Assembly (NCBI RefSeq): GCF_036240795.1
Contig: NZ_CP108454.1
Location: 4,030,001-4,094,000 of the forward strand
Length of the DNA: 64,000 bases
Direction: 5' to 3'
DNA from: Streptomyces sp. NBC_01268
Lineage (GTDB): Bacteria; Actinomycetota; Actinomycetes; Streptomycetales; Streptomycetaceae
Positions 17,276-25,313 of the stretch are shown in pieces. Under the pieces are notes generated by a model, which saw nothing but the letters and a program-made list of their open reading frames with translations, was not told where the DNA came from and ran no database searches. The first letter of the stretch is position 1. Each line of letters starts with the position of its first letter. The position numbers and the translations under genes are program-made.

Positions 17276-17309
17276 CGTGGAGGCATTTTGGCTACAGGCA
17301 CCTTCAGCC

Positions 17310-17358
17310 TGTGGACAAACGGTTCTCCACAGCTTGGGATGGGTGCAGGTCGTCCACA
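17310..17358. other. Group of three DnaA-box matches
   Basis: TGTGGACAA (17310-17318, the preferred box TTGTCCACA on the minus strand), TTCTCCACA (17323-17331) and TCGTCCACA (17350-17358) all fit the degenerate Streptomyces DnaA box (T/C)(T/C)(G/A/C)TCCACA within 49 bases, between bkdA and the Lrp regulator gene. Confidence 0.55.
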
Positions 17359-17376
17359 GGAGAGAGGCGGGGGGAC

Positions 17377-17982
17377 ATGGCGGATGAACAAATGGCCGAC
17401 ATCGAGGAGCGCACCGTCGACGAGCTCCTGAACGCGCCCCCCGGCGCCGCCCCCTCGACGGGCGCTCCGGCGGGCCCTGGAGGATCTCCGGCGGGCCCTG
17501 CCATCGTCTCCCCGATGCCGCCGGCCCGCCCGCTGGACGCGATCGACCGGGACATCCTGCGGCTGCTCCAGGCGGACGGGCGCGCCTCGGTCCGCTCGGT
17601 GGCCGAGCGGGTCCACGTCTCGCGCGCCAACGCGTACGCTCGGATCAACCGGCTCATCGACGACGGGGTGATCCGCGGCTTCAGCGCCCGCGTCAACCAC
17701 GAGCGGGCGGGGCACGGCGCCTCCGCGTACATCACGCTCAAGATCGTCCAGAACTCGTGGCGCACCGTGCGCGAGCAGCTCCAGGCCCTGCCGGGGGCCG
17801 CGCACATCGCGCTGGTCAGCGGCGACTTCGACGTCCTGCTACTGGTCCACACCCCGGACAACCGCACCCTGCGGGAGCTGGTGCTCACCCGCCTCCAGTC
17901 GATCCCGGAGGTGCTCTCCACCCGCACCCTGCTGGTCTTCGAGGAGACCGACCTCGACCCGGACCCGGAACAGCGGGGCTGA
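17377..17982 (+). CDS. bkdR: Lrp/AsnC-family regulator, probably of bkdABC (BkdR-like)
   Basis: The 201-residue protein has a variable acidic/Pro-rich N-terminus (about 1-48), the Lrp/AsnC winged helix from DAIDRDILRLLQADGRASVRS (about 53-73) with recognition helix VHVSRANAYARINRL, and a C-terminal RAM ligand-binding domain (YITLKIVQNSW to LLVFEE). Lrp-type BkdR proteins control branched-chain dehydrogenase operons in Streptomyces and Pseudomonas, and this gene is divergent from bkdA. ATG 17377 follows a purine-rich GGCGGGGGG. The product would sense a branched-chain amino acid; this is family inference. The gene symbol rests on context. Confidence 0.85.
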   Translation: MADEQMADIEERTVDELLNAPPGAAPSTGAPAGPGGSPAGPAIVSPMPPARPLDAIDRDILRLLQADGRASVRSVAERVHVSRANAYARINRLIDDGVIRGFSARVNHERAGHGASAYITLKIVQNSWRTVREQLQALPGAAHIALVSGDFDVLLLVHTPDNRTLRELVLTRLQSIPEVLSTRTLLVFEETDLDPDPEQRG

Positions 17983-18030
17983 GAGAACCCGGCACCGGGG
18001 ACCGGGGGCCGGGCGGTCTGAGCGAGGCGC

Positions 18031-18128
18031 CCGGCCCCGGGAGCCCCACCAGGCCCCGGGAGCCCCCACCAGGCCCCGGGAGCCCCCACCAGGCTCTGGG
18101 AAACCCCACCGTGCCCGGAAACCCCACC
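18031..18128. repeat. 20-bp tandem repeats between bkdR and the TetR gene
   Basis: Four consecutive 20-bp units of the form AGGCCCCGGGAGCCCCCACC lie at 18031-18050, 18051-18070, 18071-18090 and 18091-18110, the outer two imperfect, followed by an 18-bp variant GTGCCCGGAAACCCCACC. They lie in the convergent gap between two regulator genes, and I see no gene in this 225-base region. Confidence 0.8.
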
Positions 18129-18207
18129 GTGCCCCAGAGGCCCACACAGGGCCCCTCAGGAGTCCCCGGGGTGCACAGGAAAGCCCGGCAAGGCCCCCAC
18201 ACGCCCC

Positions 18208-18801
18208 TCAGCGGGCCGTACGCAGCCCTCCGAAGGCCATGCGCACGACGGTCTCCGCCAGCTGATCGTCCTCCGCCGGGGCGTCCGGGTGCGGCCGGTA
18301 CCACTCCACCAGCGAGTTGATCATGCCGAAGAGCAGCCTGGTGGCGAGCCGGATGTCCAGGTCGGCCCTGAGGTCGCCGTCGGCGGCCGCCGCCTTGAGG
18401 AGGTCGGCCAGCCGGTGGTCGAACTCGCGGCGGCGCTCCATCGCCCACCGCTCGGTCTTCGTGTTGCCCCGCACCCGCAGCAGCAGCGTCACGTACGGGA
18501 GCTCCTCGATCAGCACCTCCACGGTGCGCCGGGTCACGTACTCGACCCGCTCGACGGCGCGGCCGCGGCCCGCGCCCGGCTCGTCGAGCACCGCGAAGAG
18601 CCCGTCGAGCGCCCGGCTGACGGCACGCCGCAGCAGCTCCTCCTTGCCCGCCACGTGGTGGTAGATCGAGGACTTGGAGATCCCGGCCGCCTTGGACAGG
18701 TGCTCCATGGAGGTGCCGTCGTAGCCGCGCTCGTTGAAGACGCGCACGGCGACGGAGAGCAGCGTGTCGGGGGTGTACGTGTCGCGTCGCGCGGTGGTCA
18801 T
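18208..18801 (-). CDS. TetR-family regulator, candidate PaaR
   Basis: The 197-residue protein has the TetR DNA-binding domain at the N-terminus (DTLLSVAVRVFNERGYDGTS, recognition region AGISKSSIYHHVAGKEELLRRAV, about residues 10-57) and a TetR_C ligand domain. The ATG at 18801 overlaps the stop of the hydroxyacyl-CoA dehydrogenase gene (ATGA), so it is the second gene of that operon, facing paaN. Three matching dyads (17262, 20425, 25286) flank catabolic promoters around it. By analogy with PaaR it would be released by phenylacetyl-CoA or a similar acyl-CoA. The ligand assignment is inference. Confidence 0.85.
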   Translation of the reverse strand: MTTARRDTYTPDTLLSVAVRVFNERGYDGTSMEHLSKAAGISKSSIYHHVAGKEELLRRAVSRALDGLFAVLDEPGAGRGRAVERVEYVTRRTVEVLIEELPYVTLLLRVRGNTKTERWAMERRREFDHRLADLLKAAAADGDLRADLDIRLATRLLFGMINSLVEWYRPHPDAPAEDDQLAETVVRMAFGGLRTAR

Positions 18802-20369
18802 CGGCTCTCCTCCGCCGCTGCGGCCTCTTCGTCGTAGCCGCGCCGCGCGAGGGCGAGCGAGGGCGCGTAACGGCCGGTGGGGTAGCGCTCGTGCAGGTTG
18901 CCGAGCAGGTCCCGCAGCCCCGCGAAACCGATCCGGCCGGCCCACTCCAGGGGCCCGGCCGGGTAGTTGACGCCGAGCCGCATCGCGGTGTCGACGTCCT
19001 CCGCCGAGGCGACGCCCCGGTCGACCGCGTCGGCCGCGAGGTCGGCGAGCAGCGCGACCGTGCGGGCGACGATCATGCCCGGTACGTCGCCGATCACGGA
19101 GACCTGCTTGCCGAGCGCCTGGAAGAGCCCGACGGCCTCCTCCAGCGTCTCGGGGGAGGTGCGCGCGCCGGTGGACAGAACGATCCTGCCCGCCCGCGCG
19201 TAGTCCAGGGCGAGGTCGAAGTAGACGACCTCCTCGTTGAGGAACTCGAAGGACGTCTCGCCGTCCGCGAGGTGCAGCCGGCCGCCGCCGGGCAGCGCGA
19301 CGTACCCGGTGCCGCCCTTGCGCCGGACGGTGATCCCCGCCTGCTCGAAGAGCTCGACGAGCGGCCCGGCGGGCCCGAGGTCGCCGCGCACGGTGACCGT
19401 CGCGGGCGCCTTCGCCGGCGGTGCGGTGTGCGGCTCGGGACGGACGGCGCCCTCCGCGTACGGGAACCAGCCGTGCCCCGACTTGCGGCCCAGCCGCCCC
19501 GACTCGACCAGACGGCGCTGCGCGAGCGAGGGCGTGAACTTGGGGTCCTGGAAGAAGGACTCCCATACGGAGCGGGTCACGGCCTCGTTGACGTCCTGGC
19601 CGATGAGGTCGGTCAGCTCGAAGGGGCCCATCCGGAAGCCGCCGGACTCGCGCAGCGCCGCGTCGATCGTGGCGGGGTCGGCCGCGCCCTCCTCGTAGAG
19701 GCGCAGCGCCTCCGCGTAGAAGGGGCGGGCGATCCGGTTCACGATGAAGCCGGGGGTGTCGGCGCAGCGCACCGGCGTCTTGCCCCAGCTCCTGGCCGTC
19801 TCGTACGCGCGCGTGGCGGCGGCCGGCTCGGTGGCGAAGCCGCTGACGACCTCGACGAGCGGCAGCAGCGGGGCCGGGTTGAAGAAGTGCATCCCGACGA
19901 AGCGCCCGGGCAGCCGCAGGCCGCCCGCGATGGCGGTGACGGAGAGGGAGGAGGTGTTGGTGGCGAGCACGGTGTCCTCGCCGACGAGCTCCTCCAGGTC
20001 GGCGAAGAGGCGCTGCTTGACCGCGAGCTGCTCGACGATCGCCTCGACGACCAGGGCGGCGTCGGCCAGCTCCGCGAGCTCGGCCGCCGCGTGCAGCCGG
20101 GCGACGGCGGCGTCGCGCTGCGGCGCGTCGAGCCGGCCCTTCTCGACGAGCCGGTCCAGGCGGGCCGCGACGCCGGTCACGGCCTCCTCGGCGCGGCCCG
20201 GGGCGCTGTCGTAGAGGCGGACGGGATGGCCCGCGAGGAGGGCGACCTGGGCGATGCCCTGGCCCATGGTGCCCGTGCCGACGACGGCGACGGTACGGCT
20301 CGGATCGATGGGTCCGGCTCCGTCGGCCGACACCGCGTCGCTCCCCTGGACGGTCGTGTTGGCGGTCAT
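18798..20369 (-). CDS. 3-hydroxyacyl-CoA dehydrogenase (PaaH-like)
   Basis: The 523-residue protein carries the NAD-binding Rossmann motif VAVVGTGTMGQGIAQVALLAGH (about residues 27-48), the 3HCDH catalytic region MHFFNPAPLLPLVEVV with the catalytic His, and two C-terminal 3HCDH domains, the second from about 400. Length and double C-terminal domain match PaaH, which oxidises 3-hydroxyadipyl-CoA in phenylacetate degradation; a general beta-oxidation role is the alternative. ATG 20369 is preferred because GGAGG lies nine bases upstream; a GTG ten codons earlier is possible. The promoter region shared with paaN holds a candidate TetR operator. Confidence 0.9.
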   Translation of the reverse strand: MTANTTVQGSDAVSADGAGPIDPSRTVAVVGTGTMGQGIAQVALLAGHPVRLYDSAPGRAEEAVTGVAARLDRLVEKGRLDAPQRDAAVARLHAAAELAELADAALVVEAIVEQLAVKQRLFADLEELVGEDTVLATNTSSLSVTAIAGGLRLPGRFVGMHFFNPAPLLPLVEVVSGFATEPAAATRAYETARSWGKTPVRCADTPGFIVNRIARPFYAEALRLYEEGAADPATIDAALRESGGFRMGPFELTDLIGQDVNEAVTRSVWESFFQDPKFTPSLAQRRLVESGRLGRKSGHGWFPYAEGAVRPEPHTAPPAKAPATVTVRGDLGPAGPLVELFEQAGITVRRKGGTGYVALPGGGRLHLADGETSFEFLNEEVVYFDLALDYARAGRIVLSTGARTSPETLEEAVGLFQALGKQVSVIGDVPGMIVARTVALLADLAADAVDRGVASAEDVDTAMRLGVNYPAGPLEWAGRIGFAGLRDLLGNLHERYPTGRYAPSLALARRGYDEEAAAAEESR

Positions 20370-20416
20370 AGGAGTGATCCTCCCCGATGGGTTTTCCACA
20401 GGATCGGCGGACCCCC

Positions 20417-20444
20417 TTGTCCCGACCGATCGTTCGGTTACTCT
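20417..20444 (+). promoter_or_regulatory. paaN promoter with embedded operator dyad
   Basis: TTGTCC (20417-20422) and TACTCT (20439-20444) are separated by 16 bases, and the dyad ACCGATCGTTCGGT (20425-20438) fills the spacer exactly. A protein bound there would block RNA polymerase. The dyad fits the core ACCG-N2-CG-N2-CGGT of the Corynebacterium PaaR site. Confidence 0.62.
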
Positions 20445-20490
20445 AACTCCGTACGCCTGCCCCTGCCCAGCTCATTGAGGAGTTGCGCCC

Positions 20491-22188
20491 ATGGCCGCCG
20501 CTCAGCTGACCACCGACCGTCTGGCCGACAAGCACCGGTCCACCCTGGATCAGGCCCTCGACACCATCCGCACGCGCGCGTACTGGTCTCCGTACCCGGA
20601 GCATCCCAAGGCCTACGGGGAGGGCGGTTCGCTGGACGCGGCCGCCGGTCTCGACGCCTACAAGGCCCTGCTCGACACCCGCTTCGAGCTCGACCAGCCC
20701 GGCACCGACGACTGGACCGGCGCGGAGGTCTCGCCGTACGGCCCGGCCCTCGGCATCACGTACCCGCACGCCGACATCGACGTCCTGCTGCCCGCGATGC
20801 GCGCCGGCATGGGCGCCTGGCGCGACGCGGGCCCCGAGACCCGAGCCCTGGTCTGCCTGGAGATCCTCGCCCGGATCTCCGCCCGCACCCACGAGTTCGC
20901 CCACGCCGTCATGCACACCAGCGGCCAGGCCTTCATGATGGCCTTCCAGGCCGGCGGCCCGCACGCCCAGGACCGCGGCCTGGAGGCGGTGGCGTACGCG
21001 TACGCGGAGCAGACCCGCACGCCCGCCGGCCGCGCCGACTGGTCCAAGCCGCAGGGCAAGCGCGATCCCCTGGAGCTGTCCAAGGAGTTCACCCCGGTCG
21101 CCCGCGGCATCGCGCTGATGATCGGCTGCAACACCTTCCCGACGTGGAACGGCTACCCGGGCCTGTTCGCGTCGCTGGCCACCGGCAACCCGGTCCTGGT
21201 CAAGCCGCACCCGCGCGCGGTCCTCCCGCTGGCCCTCACGGTCCGCGTCGCCCGCGAGGTCCTCGCCGAGGCCGGCTTCGACCCCAACCTGGTGGCGCTG
21301 GCCGCCGAGCGTCCCGGCGAGGGCATCGCGAAGACGCTGGCCGTCCGCCCCGAGGTCCGGATCATCGACTACACCGGCTCGACCGCCTTCGGCGACTGGC
21401 TGGAGGCCAACGCGCGCCAGGCGCAGGTCTACACGGAGAAGGCCGGCGTCAACACGGTCGTCGTCGACTCGACCGACGACTACAAGGGCATGCTCTCCAA
21501 CCTGGCGTTCTCGCTGTCCCTGTACAGCGGCCAGATGTGCACCACCCCGCAGAACCTGCTGATCCCCCGCGAGGGCATCGCCACCGACCAGGGCCCGAAG
21601 GCGTACGACGAGGTCGTCGCCGACCTCGCGGGCGCGGTCGGCGGCCTGCTCGGCGACGACGCCCGGGCGAACGCGCTGCTCGGCGCCCTGGTCAACCCGG
21701 ACGTGAAGGCGCGTCTGGAGGCCGCGGCGGGCCTGGGCGAGGTCGCGCTGGCCTCCCGCGAGGTGGCGAACCCGGACTTCCCGCAGGCCGTCGTCCGCAC
21801 CCCGGTCATCGTGAAGCTGGACGGCTCGAAGCCGGACGCGGAGGCGGCGTACTTCTCCGAGTGCTTCGGCCCGGTCTCCTTCGCCGTCTCCGTCGACTCG
21901 ACCGCCGACGCCCTGGAGCTGCTGCGGCGCACGGTCCGCGAGAAGGGCGCGATGACGGTCGGCGCGTACACGACCTCGGCGGACACCGAGCGGGCCGTGG
22001 AGGAGGTCTGCCTGGAGGAGTCGGCGCAGCTCTCGCTGAACCTGACGGGCGGCGTCTACGTGAACCAGACGGCCGCGTTCTCCGACTTCCACGGCTCGGG
22101 CGGCAACCCGGCGGCGAACGCGGCGCTGTGCGACGGCGCCTTCGTCTCCAACCGCTTCCGCGTGGTGGAGGTCCGCCGCCAGGCCTGA
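20491..22188 (+). CDS. paaN: Phenylacetate degradation protein PaaN (aldehyde dehydrogenase family)
   Basis: The 565-residue protein is an aldehyde-dehydrogenase superfamily member of the PaaN type (about 550 residues, no MaoC hydratase domain, unlike PaaZ). Visible landmarks are GIALMIGCNTFPTWNGYPGL (about 205-224), VLVKPHPRAVLPLAL, IIDYTGSTAFGDWL and SLYSGQMCTTPQN with the candidate nucleophile Cys350. It is proposed to act after ring opening of the phenylacetyl-CoA epoxide/oxepin. The ATG is preceded by GGAGTTG. It is divergent from the 3-hydroxyacyl-CoA dehydrogenase gene and is followed by a strong hairpin, so it is monocistronic. Confidence 0.92.
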   Translation: MAAAQLTTDRLADKHRSTLDQALDTIRTRAYWSPYPEHPKAYGEGGSLDAAAGLDAYKALLDTRFELDQPGTDDWTGAEVSPYGPALGITYPHADIDVLLPAMRAGMGAWRDAGPETRALVCLEILARISARTHEFAHAVMHTSGQAFMMAFQAGGPHAQDRGLEAVAYAYAEQTRTPAGRADWSKPQGKRDPLELSKEFTPVARGIALMIGCNTFPTWNGYPGLFASLATGNPVLVKPHPRAVLPLALTVRVAREVLAEAGFDPNLVALAAERPGEGIAKTLAVRPEVRIIDYTGSTAFGDWLEANARQAQVYTEKAGVNTVVVDSTDDYKGMLSNLAFSLSLYSGQMCTTPQNLLIPREGIATDQGPKAYDEVVADLAGAVGGLLGDDARANALLGALVNPDVKARLEAAAGLGEVALASREVANPDFPQAVVRTPVIVKLDGSKPDAEAAYFSECFGPVSFAVSVDSTADALELLRRTVREKGAMTVGAYTTSADTERAVEEVCLEESAQLSLNLTGGVYVNQTAAFSDFHGSGGNPAANAALCDGAFVSNRFRVVEVRRQA

Positions 22189-22198
22189 CCTCCCGCCC

Positions 22199-22224
22199 TG
22201 TGACCCCGGCCCTCCGGGGTCACA
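22199..22224. terminator. Hairpin terminator after paaN
   Basis: TGTGACCCCGG and CCGGGGTCACA pair perfectly over 11 bp with loop CCCT, ten bases after the paaN stop codon and before the convergent trmH-like gene. Confidence 0.85.
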
Positions 22225-22293
22225 GGCCCCGGAGGCCCCGGAACACCAGGGCGCGGGGCGTGCCCGGCGGCTCGGCGGCCGCCCCCGAGCCCG

Positions 22294-23040
22294 CTACTGC
22301 GGGTCCGGGACGTCGGCGTACCGCTGCACCCAGGCGTGCATGGCGACGGCGGCCGCGGCCCCCGCGTTGATCGACCGGGTCGAGCCGAACTGGGCGATCG
22401 AGCAGACCATCGCGGCGTGCTTCCGTGCCTCCTCGGTGAGGCCCGGCCCCTCCTGCCCGAACAGCAGCACACAGCGGCGCGGCAGCACGGTGCGCTCCAG
22501 CGGCACCGCGCCCGGCAGGTTGTCGATGCCGATGATCGGCAGGTTCTCGGCCGCCGCCCAGGCGGTCAGCGCCTCGGTGTCCGGGTGGTGGCGCACATGC
22601 TGGTAGCGGTCGGTGACCATGGCCCCGCGCCGGTTCCAGCGCCGCCGCCCCACGATGTGGATCTCCTTCGCGAGGAAGGCGTTGGCGGTCCGCACCACCG
22701 AACCGATGTTGAAGTCGTGGCCCCAGTTCTCCACCGCCACGTGGAAGCCGTGGCGGCGGGTGTCCAGGTCCTCGACGATCGCCTCGCGCGTCCAGTACCG
22801 GTAACGGTCGACGACATTGCGCCGGTCCCCGCCCGCCAGCAGCTCGGGGTCGTAGCGCTCGCCCCGCGGCCAGGGCTCCGGGTGCGGCCCGACGCCGACC
22901 TCGGGGCCGTACCCCTCGTCGTACTGGATCGGCTCGCTCGGCTCGCTCTTCCCGGACGGCTCGGACGGTGCGGACGGTGCGGACGGTGCGGACGGCTCGG
23001 TGCTCCCGACGGGCCGGGGCTGTTCCTCGGTGGTGCTCAC
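22294..23040 (-). CDS. TrmH/SpoU-family RNA 2'-O-methyltransferase
   Basis: The 248-residue protein ends in a SPOUT methyltransferase domain: NIGSVVRTANAFLAKEIHIVG (motif 1, about 118-138), VLLFGQEGPGLTEE (motif 2) and SIAQFGSTRSINAGAAAAVAMH (motif 3, about 217-238), which forms the trefoil-knot AdoMet site. It probably methylates ribose of rRNA or tRNA. The first 35 residues are an acidic Ser/Pro/Glu stretch from 9-bp repeats (22960-22990). GTG 23040 overlaps the stop of the HTTM gene (GTGA), so it is the third gene of the DUF5819-HTTM operon, an unexpected partner for a membrane protein. Confidence 0.9.
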   Translation of the reverse strand: MSTTEEQPRPVGSTEPSAPSAPSAPSEPSGKSEPSEPIQYDEGYGPEVGVGPHPEPWPRGERYDPELLAGGDRRNVVDRYRYWTREAIVEDLDTRRHGFHVAVENWGHDFNIGSVVRTANAFLAKEIHIVGRRRWNRRGAMVTDRYQHVRHHPDTEALTAWAAAENLPIIGIDNLPGAVPLERTVLPRRCVLLFGQEGPGLTEEARKHAAMVCSIAQFGSTRSINAGAAAAVAMHAWVQRYADVPDPQ

Positions 23041-24260
23041 CCGACGAGGGTACGGGGACGTGGCGCCGGAGCCTCCTCCTCCGCGGGCGGCTCCCGCCGC
23101 AGCAGCCGGTCCCGGCCCCGCGCCGCCCGCACGCCCAGCCACAGCAGGAAGCCCGTCGGCAGGAAGACCGCGTCCGCGGAGATCATCGCGAGCGAGAAGA
23201 CGGGCAGCCCCAGCAGCACGGCGATGCCGGCGTGCTCCAGCATCATGACCCCGAGCAGGACGTTCTTGACCTTGCGGTTGAAGAGCGTGAAGGGGAACGC
23301 GACCTGCACGATCACCGTGCCGTAGGTCAGCAGCAGCACCATCACGCCGCTGGTGCCCAGCAGCTCGGAGAGGGCCGGCCAGGGGGAGAAGTAGTCCAGC
23401 TTGAGCGGGTAGTACAGCGCGGTGCCGTCCTGCCAGCGCGAACCCTGGATCTTGTACCAGCCGGCCGTCGCGTAGATCAGGCAGACCTCCACCATGATCA
23501 CGAGGAGGGCCGCGTTGTGGGTGAGGTTGGCGATGACGTCGAGCAGGGTGCGCGGCTCGTCGGCGGCGTACCGGCACACCAGCCACCACAGCCCCTGCCC
23601 CAGCCACAGGACCCACAGCAGCACCACGAGCCACCATTCCCCGGTGATGTCGGAGAAGTAGGTGGTGGCCAGCAGGAGGCCGCCGAGGAGGGTCCACAGC
23701 ACCGGCCCCACGAGGTCGCGGTCCGGACCGCCCGCCGCGCCGCTCCGTGCGCGCCGGGCCGCCCGTCGGGCGTCCAGCGACCAGACCTGGCCGCAGCGGG
23801 TGAGGACGAGGTAGAGCGCCATGATGTGGACGACGTTGTCGCCGCCGTCGCCCATGAAGATGGAGCGGTTCTGCAGGGACAGGACGCCGGCCATGAAGAC
23901 CACGGACACGGCCCGGGTGTGCCAGCCGAGCAGCAGCAGGAGCGAGGAGAGCGCCGCGAGCCCGTAGACGAGCTCGAACCAGAGCCGCCCGTCCGACCAC
24001 ATCAGGGCGGTGAAGGCGTGGTTGTCGGTGATCAGCCGGCGGCCCATCTCCCAGGACCAGGGGCCGTCGGGCCCGTACAGCTCCATGCGGTGCGGCCATT
24101 CGCGCAGCAGGAACAGCAGCCAGGTGAACGAGAAGCCGATCCGGACGATCGCCGTCTGGTACGGGCCGAGGGCCTCGGCCGTGACCTTCTGGAGGGCGCG
24201 GGCGAGCCGCCGCTCGAAGGGGACGCGGGGCTGCGCGGGGGCAGCGGGGGTGCGGCTCAT
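23037..24260 (-). CDS. HTTM-domain membrane protein (vitamin K-dependent gamma-carboxylase-like)
   Basis: The 407-residue protein has about eight membrane segments and the HTTM signature order: an early amphipathic part with PYQTAIVRIGFSFTWLLFLLREWPHR, then FELVYGLAALSSLLLLLGW, LQNRSIFMGDGGDNVVHIMALYL, and later AGWYKIQGSRWQDGTALYYPL. HTTM proteins share the membrane core of vitamin K-dependent gamma-carboxylase, and most bacterial members have no known reaction. The ATG at 24260 overlaps the stop of the DUF5819 gene (ATGA), and the gene overlaps trmH. The C-terminus is Arg/Glu/Pro-rich and cytoplasmic. Carboxylase chemistry is a possibility, not shown. Confidence 0.88.
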   Translation of the reverse strand: MSRTPAAPAQPRVPFERRLARALQKVTAEALGPYQTAIVRIGFSFTWLLFLLREWPHRMELYGPDGPWSWEMGRRLITDNHAFTALMWSDGRLWFELVYGLAALSSLLLLLGWHTRAVSVVFMAGVLSLQNRSIFMGDGGDNVVHIMALYLVLTRCGQVWSLDARRAARRARSGAAGGPDRDLVGPVLWTLLGGLLLATTYFSDITGEWWLVVLLWVLWLGQGLWWLVCRYAADEPRTLLDVIANLTHNAALLVIMVEVCLIYATAGWYKIQGSRWQDGTALYYPLKLDYFSPWPALSELLGTSGVMVLLLTYGTVIVQVAFPFTLFNRKVKNVLLGVMMLEHAGIAVLLGLPVFSLAMISADAVFLPTGFLLWLGVRAARGRDRLLRREPPAEEEAPAPRPRTLVG

Positions 24261-25201
24261 CGGCCGGCCTCCGTACGGTTCGGCGCGAGACTCCGGGCTT
24301 CGGCGCCCGCGGCCCCGGCGGGCCGGTCGGGATCGGTGATCCGCCACCACGGATACGAACGGAAGACCGGCTTCGTGTCGGTCTTCTCACCGCTCCACGA
24401 GGGGGCCGGGACGGGCCGGGTCACGGAGCGCAGCTGGACCCGCTGGACCGTGCCGCCGAGCTCCCGCTCGTCGAGGCGGCGCATCACGATCCGCCGCATG
24501 TAGCTCTCGGAGAGCTCTCCGCGCAGCCCGTTGGGGCGGTGGTCGTCGGTGTGGGAGTTCAGGTAGAAGTCCCAGGCCCGGCGCAGCTCGTTCTGCTCGG
24601 TGTGGCTCGGCAGGAGGCTGCCGCGGATGTTCGCGGCGTCCTGGCCGGTGAGGTCGATCCAGCCGGTGGTCCTGCGTCCGCCGTCACCGGCCACCTGCGC
24701 GCGCACCTGGACGGCGACGTTCTGCTGGAGCGGGTTGGGGGCGAAGAGCTTCCAGTTCTGTTCGAACTCGGGGTAGACCCAGTCGTCGACGGCCTCGCCG
24801 TGCTGCTTGGTCAGCGTGTTCGACGGGGCGACGTGCAGGAACACCATCCCGAGATGCACGCAGGCGAAGACGCCGAGAACGGCGAGCGCGACGGCGGCGA
24901 CCACCTGGTACGGGAGCGAGAGCGCGGCGATCCCGGTACGGGGCACGGCCGGAGGAGCGAGCCCGTCCTGCGGCGCGGGGGCGTCCTCAGGCTCGGGGGC
25001 GTCCTGCGGCAAGCTGCCGTCCTGCCGTACGAGACCGGAGTCGGGATCCCGGACCTGCCTGGCGGAGTCCTCGGTGTCACCGGACTCCTCGGCACCTCTG
25101 CCGTCCCCGGCGCCCCCTGTGCCCCCGGCTTCCCCCGTGTCCCTGCTGGTCCTGGCCTCCCCGACGCCCTCTTCCACGCCTCCGTCGTCGTACGAGTCCA
25201 T
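24257..25201 (-). CDS. DUF5819 family protein, partner of the HTTM protein
   Basis: The 314-residue protein begins with about 100 acidic, Gly/Ser/Asp/Pro-rich residues, has one membrane helix at about 105-127 (VVAAVALAVLGVFACVHLGMVFL) and a C-terminal extracytoplasmic domain with WVYPEFEQNWKLFAPNPLQQN, a segment typical of DUF5819 and seen beside HTTM genes. It may present or position substrate for the HTTM protein. ATG 25201 is preferred over the longer frame from 25273, which would run into a DnaA-box match and the promoter. It is the first gene of a three-gene operon with four-base overlaps. Confidence 0.83.
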   Translation of the reverse strand: MDSYDDGGVEEGVGEARTSRDTGEAGGTGGAGDGRGAEESGDTEDSARQVRDPDSGLVRQDGSLPQDAPEPEDAPAPQDGLAPPAVPRTGIAALSLPYQVVAAVALAVLGVFACVHLGMVFLHVAPSNTLTKQHGEAVDDWVYPEFEQNWKLFAPNPLQQNVAVQVRAQVAGDGGRRTTGWIDLTGQDAANIRGSLLPSHTEQNELRRAWDFYLNSHTDDHRPNGLRGELSESYMRRIVMRRLDERELGGTVQRVQLRSVTRPVPAPSWSGEKTDTKPVFRSYPWWRITDPDRPAGAAGAEARSLAPNRTEAGR

Positions 25202-25230
25202 CGCGCCCCGCTCCCGATCGGCCCAAGCAG

Positions 25231-25308
25231 TTATCCACAGAGGTTGACACCCTACGGGCCGTCGAACGACCATTGAAGCAATTCAACCGAACGATCGGTC
25301 GGTAGGGG
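25231..25308. promoter_or_regulatory. Divergent control region of paaABCDE and the DUF5819 operon
   Basis: From left to right: TTATCCACA (25231-25239), a DnaA-box match; TTGACA (25244-25249), a perfect -35 box whose -10 is unclear (GACCAT at 25268-25273 is a weak candidate); the dyad ACCGAACGATCGGT (25286-25299), the third copy of the ACCGA-N4-TCGGT operator; and AGGGGG (25303-25308), the paaA ribosome binding site. The operator would block a promoter starting paaA transcription or its elongation. Confidence 0.55.
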
Positions 25309-25313
25309 GTCCG

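Noticed and set aside
18891..22370. 1159-codon plus-strand frame across hbd and paaN
   Set aside because: It is antisense to the 3-hydroxyacyl-CoA dehydrogenase gene and out of phase with paaN, both recognised enzymes. It crosses the promoter and terminator between them.
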